The notes below the pieces were generated by a model. That model was not told the origin of the DNA. It worked only from the letters and a program-made list of their open reading frames with translations, and ran no database searches. From the NCBI GenBank assembly GCA_017473285.1, contig JAFULP010000007.1:1-29935 (forward strand): a stretch of DNA of 29,935 nucleotides. The letters are read 5' to 3'. The DNA comes from Clostridia bacterium. Lineage in GTDB: Bacteria > Bacillota > Clostridia > Christensenellales > UBA1242. Each line of letters starts with the position of its first letter. Position 1 is the stretch's first letter. Made by a program: the position numbers and the translations under genes. Positions 14,511-20,715 of the stretch are shown piece by piece.

Positions 14511-14544
14511 TATTAAACAAACTAAATCGAACCCGATTTAGTTT
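14511..14544 (-). terminator. Terminator of the tRNA-Arg transcript
   Basis: AAACTAAATCG (14519-14529) pairs with CGATTTAGTTT (14534-14544), an 11-bp stem with a 4-nt loop. On the minus strand it is followed by a T-rich stretch (TTTGTTTAAT). It starts 6 nt after the tRNA CCA end. Confidence 0.8.
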
Positions 14545-14549
14545 AGTAG

Positions 14550-14624
14550 TGGTGCGCTTATCAGGATTCGAACCCGAACTAATGGTTCCGAAGACCATTG
14601 TGCTATCCATTACACCATAAACGC
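14550..14624 (-). tRNA. tRNA-Arg, anticodon UCG, CCA encoded
   Basis: Read on the minus strand, this 75-nt sequence folds as a tRNA. The acceptor stem GCGTTTA pairs with TAAGCGC (one G-T), the D arm begins TGGTGTAATGGATAGCAC, and the anticodon stem ATGGT/ACCAT encloses the loop CTTCGGA. The T arm is TCGGG-TTCGAAT-CCTGA. The discriminator is A and CCA is encoded. Positions 34-36 read TCG (complement of 14589-14591), decoding CGA, hence arginine. It probably shares a transcript with the structured RNA upstream and is followed by a terminator. The argS gene lies about 3 kb away on the same strand. Confidence 0.95.
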
Positions 14625-14631
14625 AAACACA

Positions 14632-14672
14632 ATAAATAAATCAACAGTGTTGGCAAACAATACATTGTTGAT
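14632..14672 (-). terminator. Possible terminator or processing hairpin between the structured RNA and tRNA-Arg
   Basis: On the minus strand, ATCAACA (14672-14666) pairs with TGTTGAT (14646-14640), extended by a few inner pairs, and is followed by TTTATTTATT. It could end some transcripts of the structured RNA, or be a processing site upstream of the tRNA. Confidence 0.45.
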
Positions 14673-14674
14673 AT

Positions 14675-14816
14675 TATCGGAAGTTGTCGTCAAGCAGCCC
14701 GAAGGGATATTTGACAGCAACTGATGGTTATACATACTTCGGAAGGCTAGATTTTAATCTAGCACACAATTTTAGTTGTGTTAAAATCAATTTTTTGATT
14801 TTACTTCCGATAGTTT
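14675..14816 (-). ncRNA. Candidate structured RNA of unknown family, upstream of tRNA-Arg
   Basis: The sequence holds no gene but folds well on the minus strand. A 10-bp closing stem joins TATCGGAAGT (14812-14803) to ACTTCCGATA (14684-14675). Inside lie an 8-bp hairpin with an AAAA loop (14802-14783), a 6-bp hairpin (14781-14764), a 7-bp hairpin (14763-14746), and a longer arm (14721-14683) built of GTTG/CAAC, GTCAA/TTGAC and a CCCTTCGGG tip. An unpaired linker near 14740-14722 contains GTATAACCATCA. An extended -10 promoter places the 5' end about 4 nt before the closing stem. A second CTTCCG (14745-14740) could compete for the 5' strand, so switching is possible. I cannot assign it to a known class such as 6S, SRP, T-box or a common riboswitch. 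Confidence 0.6.
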
Positions 14817-14823
14817 ATAATAT

Positions 14824-14852
14824 ATTATATCATAACTTAACAATATGTGCAA
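14824..14852 (-). promoter_or_regulatory. Promoter of the structured RNA and probably tRNA-Arg
   Basis: On the minus strand, TATAAT (14829-14824) is preceded by TGA (extended -10). A weak -35, TTGCAC (14852-14847), lies 17 bp upstream. Transcription would start near 14817, at the foot of the RNA's closing stem. Confidence 0.65.
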
Positions 14853-14896
14853 CATTTTAAAAATGGTTAAAGGCTTGCTGGGTAAAAATTTAATTA

Positions 14897-15490
14897 CTAA
14901 TACACCAATACTATTATATAATTGCGAAGGACAAAGAAGATAATGCTTTGTAAAATAAGTAGAATTATAATCATTATCAGTATTGTAAAGCAATTGGAAA
15001 TAGCACACTTAAAATAAAATGGCTCATTTTGAAACTCAATGCAAATTAAAAATAATTCAAGCAGTAAAAACAATGTGACAGCCATAAACAGTAGCATACA
15101 AAATGCAACTACTAAAGTGTTGATTATTCCATATTCTAATATAAAAGCAATTAGAGTTAAGGATTGGGCATAAACATAGTAGCCATAAAAGAAAATACCT
15201 ATACTTATTGTGTACTTTTTACAGCACGAACATATTATAATAATTGCAAATACGCCAATGGTAAATAGATTGGTAAACAACATTCCACCAAAGCCCGTAG
15301 AGCCACGCAAGAATTTGACAATTACCACATTTGAAAAACTGATAAGCAACGAACTATTGCTAAACTTGATGCCCGCCATAACAGCGCAAAAAATACAAAC
15401 ACCGGTCAGTATTATAATAAAACTAACAAAAGCACGGTGCTTTTTGATAGGCTCAATAAGTGAGTATGAAAATTTGTGGGGAATTTTCAT
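14897..15490 (-). CDS. Polytopic membrane protein, possibly SpoIIM-like
   Basis: The 197-residue protein has about five hydrophobic segments (near residues 23-42, 70-88, 94-112, 118-150 and 165-195). A short basic N-terminus (IEPIKKHRAFVSF) precedes the first one. FLRGSTGFGGMLFTN and GIFFYGYYVYAQSL vaguely recall the SpoIIM/DUF95 group, which is involved in sporulation membrane remodelling, but the match is too weak to name it. It begins 28 nt after the radical SAM gene on the same strand and has no clear ribosome binding site; a TATATA box 6 nt before the ATG could allow independent leaderless expression. No other sporulation gene is in the window. Confidence 0.65.
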   Translation of the reverse strand: MKIPHKFSYSLIEPIKKHRAFVSFIIILTGVCIFCAVMAGIKFSNSSLLISFSNVVIVKFLRGSTGFGGMLFTNLFTIGVFAIIIICSCCKKYTISIGIFFYGYYVYAQSLTLIAFILEYGIINTLVVAFCMLLFMAVTLFLLLELFLICIEFQNEPFYFKCAISNCFTILIMIIILLILQSIIFFVLRNYIIVLVY

Positions 15491-15518
15491 ACAATATATA
15501 TATTAACCAAAGGGCAAA

Positions 15519-16388
15519 TTAATTGCTAAATTTGTCAAAATCTGGAATAAAACATTGATTTGCACTATCTAAGTCTTGATAAAAGCCATTGTCAAAATCT
15601 AATTTATTTAAATGGTTAATCACACGCTTGTATTCAATTGGTTTAAGCGGACGATTGTATTTAGGGCTGTTTAGTGCAAGATGGCAAGGAGTGTATTGCC
15701 CCATAATGCTTATAAAAGTGTGCTTGCCTAGATTATTAAACACCCAATCAACAACCTTGAAACTATTATCAATTTCGTTAGGCAAGACAAGGTGGCGGAT
15801 GATAACACCTTTTTGCATAATGTCATTATCAATAATATCATTAGGTTGATTTTTGCGCATTTGAAGTATTGCTTGTGTGCAAACTTGTGGATAATCTTTG
15901 GCTTTTGAAAGATTAAATGCCAAGTCATTGTCCATATATTTCATATCTACAAGATATATGTCTACAAGATTTTTAAGTTTTTTAATAGTTTCAACACTCT
16001 CATATCCGCTACTATTCCACACCACAGGAATGGACGGCTTGTATAATGTCAATGCCTTAATTATTTGTTCGCTATAATGTGTAGGAGTTACAAGGTTAAT
16101 GTTGTGAGCACCATTACTTTCAAGTTCTTTCATAATATCAATAAATTGCTCTATAGAAACACTTTGCCCTTTGCCACCAGAACTAATCTCAGCATTTTGG
16201 CAATAAACACACTTTAAATTACAGTGCGAAAAAAAGATTGCTCCACTTCCCTTATCGCCTGAGATTATAGGCTCTTCCCACATATGAAGCATATATTTTG
16301 CTATTTTGAAGTTGTTATTAGCGTTACAAAATCCAACATTTGTATCACGATTTACATTGCACCTTCTAGGGCAGATATTACAATTCAT
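15519..16388 (-). CDS. Radical SAM protein, PflA/PflX-like
   Basis: The 289-residue protein belongs to the radical SAM superfamily. The [4Fe-4S] cluster motif CNLKCVYCQN (C56, C60, C63) fits CxxxCxxC. Upstream, CNICPRRCNVNRDTNVGFC supplies four more Cys, typical of the uncharacterised group annotated as putative pyruvate formate-lyase activating enzyme (PflX-like). Other family features are NLVTPTHY, WNSSGYE and VDIYLVDMKY. No glycyl radical enzyme is nearby, so the substrate is unknown. The start at 16388 is striking: a perfect TTGACA/TATAAT promoter ends 6 nt before the ATG, so the transcript should begin at or next to the start codon. Confidence 0.9.
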   Translation of the reverse strand: MNCNICPRRCNVNRDTNVGFCNANNNFKIAKYMLHMWEEPIISGDKGSGAIFFSHCNLKCVYCQNAEISSGGKGQSVSIEQFIDIMKELESNGAHNINLVTPTHYSEQIIKALTLYKPSIPVVWNSSGYESVETIKKLKNLVDIYLVDMKYMDNDLAFNLSKAKDYPQVCTQAILQMRKNQPNDIIDNDIMQKGVIIRHLVLPNEIDNSFKVVDWVFNNLGKHTFISIMGQYTPCHLALNSPKYNRPLKPIEYKRVINHLNKLDFDNGFYQDLDSANQCFIPDFDKFSN

Positions 16389-16394
16389 ACTAAT

Positions 16395-16422
16395 ATTATA
16401 CTTGGATTTAGGTTTTTGTCAA
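16395..16422 (-). promoter_or_regulatory. Consensus promoter giving a leaderless radical SAM mRNA
   Basis: On the minus strand, TTGACA (16422-16417), a 16-bp spacer and TATAAT (16400-16395); both hexamers are perfect. The ATG of the gene starts 7 nt after the end of the -10, where transcription itself should begin. Confidence 0.85.
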
Positions 16423-16506
16423 ATACCCAAAAGTAATAATTGAGATTTTGGGAAGGTGCACACAAGATGATTTGATTAAAAAAATGGATAAATTTTGAAA
16501 AAGGTA

Positions 16507-16535
16507 TTGAAATCGCTTCAAAATTGTTTTATTAT
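16507..16535 (+). promoter_or_regulatory. Promoter giving a leaderless Ig-like protein mRNA
   Basis: TTGAAA (16507-16512), 17 bp, TATTAT (16530-16535). The ATG at 16542 begins 7 nt after the end of the -10; another ATG in the same frame at 16536 is too close to be in the transcript. Confidence 0.7.
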
Positions 16536-16541
16536 ATGGCT

Positions 16542-17474
16542 ATGAAAATAAAATGTCGAATTTTGTCAATTGCTGTCGTAGCTGTTGCAGCTGTTGCTTC
16601 CATAGTGAGCGCAGTAAAGATATCAAGAAAAACCAATGATAGAGTTGTGTATGCGGACTCTATTAGTTTTTGCGGTATGATTGGTGGTGCTGAAATTTAC
16701 ATTGATAATGAGTTGGTTGTAGACGACAATTTAATTACAATAACTCCTAGTGACTGTACTGTTACGCCTGAATTTACAATTAAAAAGTCGGGCAATAGTG
16801 AAGAAGTTGAGATTAGTGAAAGTAAATATACATTTACATCAGCGGGCAAATACACACTTGCTTGCAAAATAAAAGCAAACGAAAATTATTATTTAAAAGA
16901 CACCATTGCTTTGACCGTTGTGGACAATCCGTCAACCACAACCAGTATGTATATCAAACAAGAGAACAAAATATCGCTATATGTTGACGATGAAATAGAT
17001 TTATCATCAGTTGCCAAAACTATTTGTCCAGCCGACGCAACGGTGGAAATAAGTTGTGATGAAAATTTATCCATCAACAACGACATTGTCACTGCAATCA
17101 ATAGCGGACTTGGCAAAATTGATGTTGTTTTAAAGTTTGATAACATAGTTGTATGTAAAACAATTTCTATAATTATAAAACCAAAAATTATTGAAAACGA
17201 TATCGCATTAAGACTGACAGTTGGTGCTAAGAAGATAGAAAATGATACAATAGAAATCAAACATTCAAAACTTAGTTTTACTATGGCGTATGAATTAATT
17301 AACATTGACAATCAATTTATTAATTGCTGGGTTAATGACGATGTTGTTAAAATACTTAATTGTAATCCTATGATAATTGAGTTGTTGCCGCTAGAAATTG
17401 GCGAAACAATTTTGTACATAAGTCCAGTGGGATATGATAGCATAGTGTTTGAAATTGTAATAAAGATTATTTGA
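16542..17474 (+). CDS. Secreted or membrane-anchored protein with Ig-like beta domains
   Basis: The 310-residue protein starts MKIKCRILSI followed by an Ala/Val-rich hydrophobic segment (about residues 8-27), a signal peptide or anchor. The rest is beta-rich, apparently three domains. The first (about 40-128) ends in a Y(K)LTVV-type strand. The second (about 135-214) resembles bacterial Ig-like BIG2 folds (ISLYVDDEIDLSS, then SGLGKIDVVLKFDN). The third is about 215-310. There is no LPXTG or other sorting signal. The start at 16542 is preferred over upstream ATG and TTG codons because the promoter's -10 (16530-16535) ends 6 nt before it, and no ribosome binding site exists for any start. It ends in TGA, rare in this window. 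Function unknown. Confidence 0.75.
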   Translation: MKIKCRILSIAVVAVAAVASIVSAVKISRKTNDRVVYADSISFCGMIGGAEIYIDNELVVDDNLITITPSDCTVTPEFTIKKSGNSEEVEISESKYTFTSAGKYTLACKIKANENYYLKDTIALTVVDNPSTTTSMYIKQENKISLYVDDEIDLSSVAKTICPADATVEISCDENLSINNDIVTAINSGLGKIDVVLKFDNIVVCKTISIIIKPKIIENDIALRLTVGAKKIENDTIEIKHSKLSFTMAYELINIDNQFINCWVNDDVVKILNCNPMIIELLPLEIGETILYISPVGYDSIVFEIVIKII

Positions 17475-17499
17475 CACAATTGATAAATAATAGTATAAT
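17471..17499 (+). promoter_or_regulatory. Perfect consensus promoter of the ferredoxin gene
   Basis: TTGACA (17471-17476), 17-bp spacer, TATAAT (17494-17499), all consensus. The -35 overlaps the stop codon of the upstream gene. The leader is about 15 nt and carries AAAGGAG, so expression is likely strong. Confidence 0.9.
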
Positions 17500-17520
17500 A
17501 ACTAAAACAAAGGAGAATAT

Positions 17521-17691
17521 ATGAAGGTTAATAAAGAAAAGTGTTTGGGATGTGGAGCGTGTGCTTCAATGTGCCCAGTAAATGCAATAGCTATGAAGGG
17601 TGGCAAAGCCGAAATTAATAAAAAGAAATGTATTAAGTGCGGTACTTGTATGCAAATTTGCCCAGTAAACGCAATTACGGATGAAGATTAA
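17521..17691 (+). CDS. 2[4Fe-4S] ferredoxin (56 aa)
   Basis: This small gene encodes a bacterial-type ferredoxin of 56 residues. It carries two cluster motifs, CLGCGACASMCP and CIKCGTCMQICP, each CxxCxxCxxxCP, which bind two [4Fe-4S] clusters with the last Cys of each serving the other. It is an electron carrier for low-potential reactions of anaerobic metabolism. AAAGGAG lies 5-6 nt before the ATG and the promoter is a perfect consensus, suggesting high expression. It is a single-gene transcript with a terminator shared with argS. The radical SAM protein nearby needs a low-potential donor, but the link is speculative. Confidence 0.95.
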   Translation: MKVNKEKCLGCGACASMCPVNAIAMKGGKAEINKKKCIKCGTCMQICPVNAITDED

Positions 17692-17703
17692 TAAATGTTT
17701 ATA

Positions 17704-17737
17704 AAAAAATAAGCCCTATTATTAGGACTTATTTTTT
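17704..17737. terminator. Bidirectional terminator between ferredoxin (+) and argS (-)
   Basis: AAAAAATAAG (17704-17713) pairs with CTTATTTTTT (17728-17737), with CCTA/TAGG stacked inside after one mismatch and a 4-nt loop. A and T runs suit both strands. Confidence 0.9.
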
Positions 17738-17744
17738 GTTTAAT

Positions 17745-19424
17745 CTACATTTCTTCCACAGTTTCAATACAAATTAGATTAAATGCTGTGGATAAAACAT
17801 CTTTTACTAATGTTAATAATTGTAATTTTGCCTTTACTTGAGCCATATTGTCATCCAATATTTTGCAAACTGTATAATATTTATTTAAAGTTTTGCACAT
17901 TTCCATACAATATTTCAACACTACACTTGGGTCACGCTTATCGATGGCAAGTGATAAGATATTATCAAGTTGGCAACAAGATTTGATAAGTTCAAAGGCT
18001 TGAGTTTGATTTAAACATGAATAGTCAGGTTCGACACTATCTAATTCCAAACCTTGAGCCTTGCGCAATATGCTCATAATTCTAGTATATGTATATTGCA
18101 TATATGGTGCGGTTTCGCCTTCAAAACTAAATGCACGGTCGATATCAAATATAGCATCTTTGTTACGGTCAATGTTAATAGCATTAAAACTTAACACACC
18201 TTTAGCCACTTTCATAGCCACATCTTCAGGCTTTTCAATGCTAAAAGTACGATTTTTTATTACATCTTTTGCTTTATCAAGCACATAATCAATCAAATCT
18301 ACCAGCACGGCTTGCTTGCCATGACGGGATGAAATTTTGCCACTAGGCAAACTAAATCTGCCATAAGATATATGTTCAAGTGAACTGCTAAAAGGCATAT
18401 CCGCTAGTTCTAATACTTTAAAGAATTGGGCAAAGTGAAGTTTTTGCTCAACAGCAGTTAGATACAGCATTTTATCAAACTTATAAGTGTTGTATCTATC
18501 GATTGCAGCAGCAATATCACGAGATGCGTAAATGCTAGCTCCGTCACTACGCTTAACCAAGCAAGGTGGCATATCAAATTTGGACAAATCTACAATAGTA
18601 GCGCCTTCACTGATTGACAACAAACCCTTCTCATCAAGCATTTTAACCACATCATTTAACTCTTCAGCATAACTTGCTTCACCTTTCCACGAATCAAAGT
18701 GAATACCCAAAATATCTAGCAAGCGCTCTGCTTCTTTTCGTGCAACTTCAATAATTTGCTGATAAATAGGATAAATTTCAGCATCTTTATCTTCAATTTT
18801 TTTGGATAGGTCACGAGCCAATTGTTGCAAATTTTCATCATCGGCTTCAGCGGCACAGAATTTAACATAGTATTCTTGCAAGGCATCAATACCACGAGTT
18901 TTTACATCTTCATCGGTGCCCCACATTTGAAGCCCTGCAATAATTTTGCCATACGGTGTGCCATAATCGCCAATATAATTAATTCTAACTACCTTGTAGC
19001 CAAAATGTTCAAACAATCTAGCCAAACTTTCGCCCAAGAAACTGTTTTTTAAATGACCAATATGCATATATTTGGCAAGGTTTACCGAGCAATAATCAAT
19101 GCACACTACTTTATCGTTTGAGTTATGCTTAGGTACAACAAAGTTATTTAACACATTTTTACTTACATTTTCTTTGTTTAAAAAGAAATTTACATAACCT
19201 GCCACGCTTTCAACTTTTTCAATATTTGAGTTGTCAATATTTAAACTTTTAGCAATTTCATCGGCAATAATCATAGGGGCTTTACGCAAAGTTTTAGCAA
19301 GCGAAAAACAAGGCAAGCAATAGTCACCTTTAGTTTCGTCAATGCTTTCAATTAGCAAGCCATTTAAATCACCATAATCTTTTAATTGTTCTAATACTGA
19401 ATATACTTCTTGTTTTAAATTCAT
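17745..19424 (-). CDS. argS: Arginyl-tRNA synthetase
   Basis: ArgRS charges tRNA-Arg and is a class I synthetase. The 559-residue protein has an N-terminal tRNA-recognition domain (about 1-85), the HIGH motif as MHIGH (121-124), the KMSKS loop in the form GKISSRHGK (363-367), and a C-terminal DALR anticodon-binding domain starting with YMQYTYTRI. The usual SPN(I/P)AKP stretch before HIGH is CSVNLAKYM here, so it is a somewhat divergent member. AAAGGAT lies 6-7 nt before the ATG. The yigZ-like gene ends 12 nt upstream, so the two probably form an operon. A tRNA-Arg gene lies 3 kb downstream on the same strand. Confidence 0.97.
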   Translation of the reverse strand: MNLKQEVYSVLEQLKDYGDLNGLLIESIDETKGDYCLPCFSLAKTLRKAPMIIADEIAKSLNIDNSNIEKVESVAGYVNFFLNKENVSKNVLNNFVVPKHNSNDKVVCIDYCSVNLAKYMHIGHLKNSFLGESLARLFEHFGYKVVRINYIGDYGTPYGKIIAGLQMWGTDEDVKTRGIDALQEYYVKFCAAEADDENLQQLARDLSKKIEDKDAEIYPIYQQIIEVARKEAERLLDILGIHFDSWKGEASYAEELNDVVKMLDEKGLLSISEGATIVDLSKFDMPPCLVKRSDGASIYASRDIAAAIDRYNTYKFDKMLYLTAVEQKLHFAQFFKVLELADMPFSSSLEHISYGRFSLPSGKISSRHGKQAVLVDLIDYVLDKAKDVIKNRTFSIEKPEDVAMKVAKGVLSFNAINIDRNKDAIFDIDRAFSFEGETAPYMQYTYTRIMSILRKAQGLELDSVEPDYSCLNQTQAFELIKSCCQLDNILSLAIDKRDPSVVLKYCMEMCKTLNKYYTVCKILDDNMAQVKAKLQLLTLVKDVLSTAFNLICIETVEEM

Positions 19425-19436
19425 AACAATATCCTT

Positions 19437-19784
19437 TTAATTAAACAAACTTCCCGCTGTTTTGCTATAGGCTCTAACCAGTCCGCCAGCACCCAATTTA
19501 ATTCCGCCAAAATACCTAACTACTATTACAAGCGTATTTTTACATCCACGCTTTTTAATAACATTCATAATAGGAGCGCCCGCCGTACCTTTAGGTTCGC
19601 CATCATCACTACACTTTTCTAGTACCTTATCCACACTATACACATAAGCGTAACATATATGAGTGGCTTTTTTGTGTTCAAGTTTAACTTTGTTTAAAGT
19701 GTCGGCAATATTCTGTTCACAACTCAACGGTTGCATAATGCCTATAAAGCGAGATTTGTTAATAATGAGTTCGCTAGTTTTCAT
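19437..19784 (-). CDS. Short YigZ/IMPACT-family protein (N-terminal domain only)
   Basis: From the chosen start (MKTSELIINKSRFIG) the protein is 115 residues. It contains the UPF0029/IMPACT N-terminal domain: KSRFIG, HKKATHICYAYV, SDDGEPKGTAGAP and VVRYFGGIKLGAGGLVRAYSKT. YigZ proteins usually continue with a second ferredoxin-like domain (DUF1949) to about 200-210 residues; here the frame stops directly after the first domain and argS starts 12 nt later. The start at 19784 rather than 19820 is preferred because KSRFIG then sits at its usual distance from the N-terminus and an extended -10 promoter ends 7 nt before the ATG. The family's biochemical role is unclear; eukaryotic IMPACT acts in translation control. 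Confidence 0.85.
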   Translation of the reverse strand: MKTSELIINKSRFIGIMQPLSCEQNIADTLNKVKLEHKKATHICYAYVYSVDKVLEKCSDDGEPKGTAGAPIMNVIKKRGCKNTLVIVVRYFGGIKLGAGGLVRAYSKTAGSLFN

Positions 19785-19791
19785 AAACAAT

Positions 19792-19820
19792 ATTTTATCA
19801 TATAAATTTTGATTAATCAA
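19792..19820 (-). promoter_or_regulatory. Promoter giving a probably leaderless yigZ-like mRNA
   Basis: On the minus strand, TTGATT (19820-19815), 17 bp, TAAAAT (19797-19792) with TGA before it (extended -10). The ATG at 19784 begins 8 nt after the -10, so the 5' leader would be 0-1 nt. Confidence 0.65.
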
Positions 19821-19913
19821 TATTTATAAGCAAACAAATTTAAATAAATGGTATTTTAATTATAATAAACGCTACCAACCATATCATAATTGCAACTAAT
19901 TGGCTAAATATTA

Positions 19914-19942
19914 TTGTAAAAACAAATAAAATTAAGTATAAT
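19914..19942 (+). promoter_or_regulatory. Promoter giving a leaderless signal peptidase mRNA
   Basis: TTGTAA (19914-19919), 17 bp, TATAAT (19937-19942), then AAGGAT and the ATG at 19949. The purine string touches the ATG and would lie upstream of the transcript start, so it cannot act as a normal ribosome binding site. Confidence 0.75.
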
Positions 19943-19948
19943 AAGGAT

Positions 19949-20602
19949 ATGTACAAGTTGCCACGGACTAAAATAAATTTGTTAAGAGCAATAGCAGTCG
20001 CTATAGCAATTTTTGCCATAGTAGTTAGTGTGTGCACGGTGTTTAATGTGGTGTATATTAGGACATATGTAAATGGCAAATCTATGCAACCTACGCTGAA
20101 CACCAGTTTTGATATTACTGACAAACGAGATGTGGTGTATATTAACCGATTTGCAAAAGTGTCAGCCGACGATATAGTAGTGTTGGACTTGCGTAATCAT
20201 CCCAATTTTAGTGGTTACACCGTTAAAAGATTGATTGCAACCGAGGGTGATATAGTAAATATTGTGTACAATAGCCAAAGTCAGGAATATGATTTGCTAG
20301 TAAACGATGCGGTGTTTTATTCAAAACCAAATTTAGGTGGTGGATACAACACATACAATAGTTTTTTGCAATATATTGAAAACCATGAGCAAGATGCAAG
20401 CCGAATTTATAAGGAAAATGATATCGCACAAGGCGTAATTGTTAAAAAGGGCGAAATTTTTGTGCTGGGTGATAACTGGGAGGTTTCAAAAGACTCATCT
20501 TTAGTTGGTCCACTTAAGAAAAATACTATAGTGGGCAGAGTGGATATTGTGGTAAAGCCACATCAAAACGAATTTGTGCAAATATTAAAACGAATATTTT
20601 AA
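19949..20602 (+). CDS. lepB: Signal peptidase I
   Basis: Signal peptidase I cleaves signal peptides from exported proteins at the outer face of the membrane. The 217-residue protein has an N-terminal membrane segment (about 12-36), then box B GKSMQPTL with the catalytic Ser45, box D YTVKRLIATEGD with the catalytic Lys93, and box E GDNWEVSKDSSLVGP. The Ser-Lys dyad marks it as the bacterial (P-type) enzyme rather than the SipW type. Box E has SKDSS instead of the common SxDSR. The promoter places the transcript start on the ATG itself. It is divergent from the yigZ-like gene. Confidence 0.95.
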   Translation: MYKLPRTKINLLRAIAVAIAIFAIVVSVCTVFNVVYIRTYVNGKSMQPTLNTSFDITDKRDVVYINRFAKVSADDIVVLDLRNHPNFSGYTVKRLIATEGDIVNIVYNSQSQEYDLLVNDAVFYSKPNLGGGYNTYNSFLQYIENHEQDASRIYKENDIAQGVIVKKGEIFVLGDNWEVSKDSSLVGPLKKNTIVGRVDIVVKPHQNEFVQILKRIF

Positions 20603-20631
20603 AAATTATTAATTAAAATAATATAAAACAT

Positions 20632-20661
20632 TTGAAATTTGTTATCAACATATGCTATAAT
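20632..20661 (+). promoter_or_regulatory. Promoter of the Pro/Gln-tailed membrane protein gene
   Basis: TTGAAA (20632-20637), 18 bp, TATAAT (20656-20661) preceded by TGC (extended -10). The leader is about 48 nt and ends in AGGGGGAT. Confidence 0.7.
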
Positions 20662-20715
20662 AGAAATAACAATTAAAGTTTTAAATCAAATTAAATATTT
20701 AGGGGGATCTATATA

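Noticed and set aside
14641..14812. T-box leader for the tRNA or a downstream gene
   Set aside because: No T-box sequence (UGGNACCGCG-like) or specifier arrangement was seen, and the downstream product is a tRNA, not a synthetase.
16889..17311. 140-aa hydrophobic minus-strand frame inside the Ig-like gene
   Set aside because: Its hydrophobicity arises from antisense of beta-rich codons; no promoter or ribosome binding site was found.
14550..19424. tRNA-Arg and argS as a linked regulatory unit
   Set aside because: They lie 3 kb apart with other transcripts between, and no T-box is upstream of argS; proximity is probably chance.
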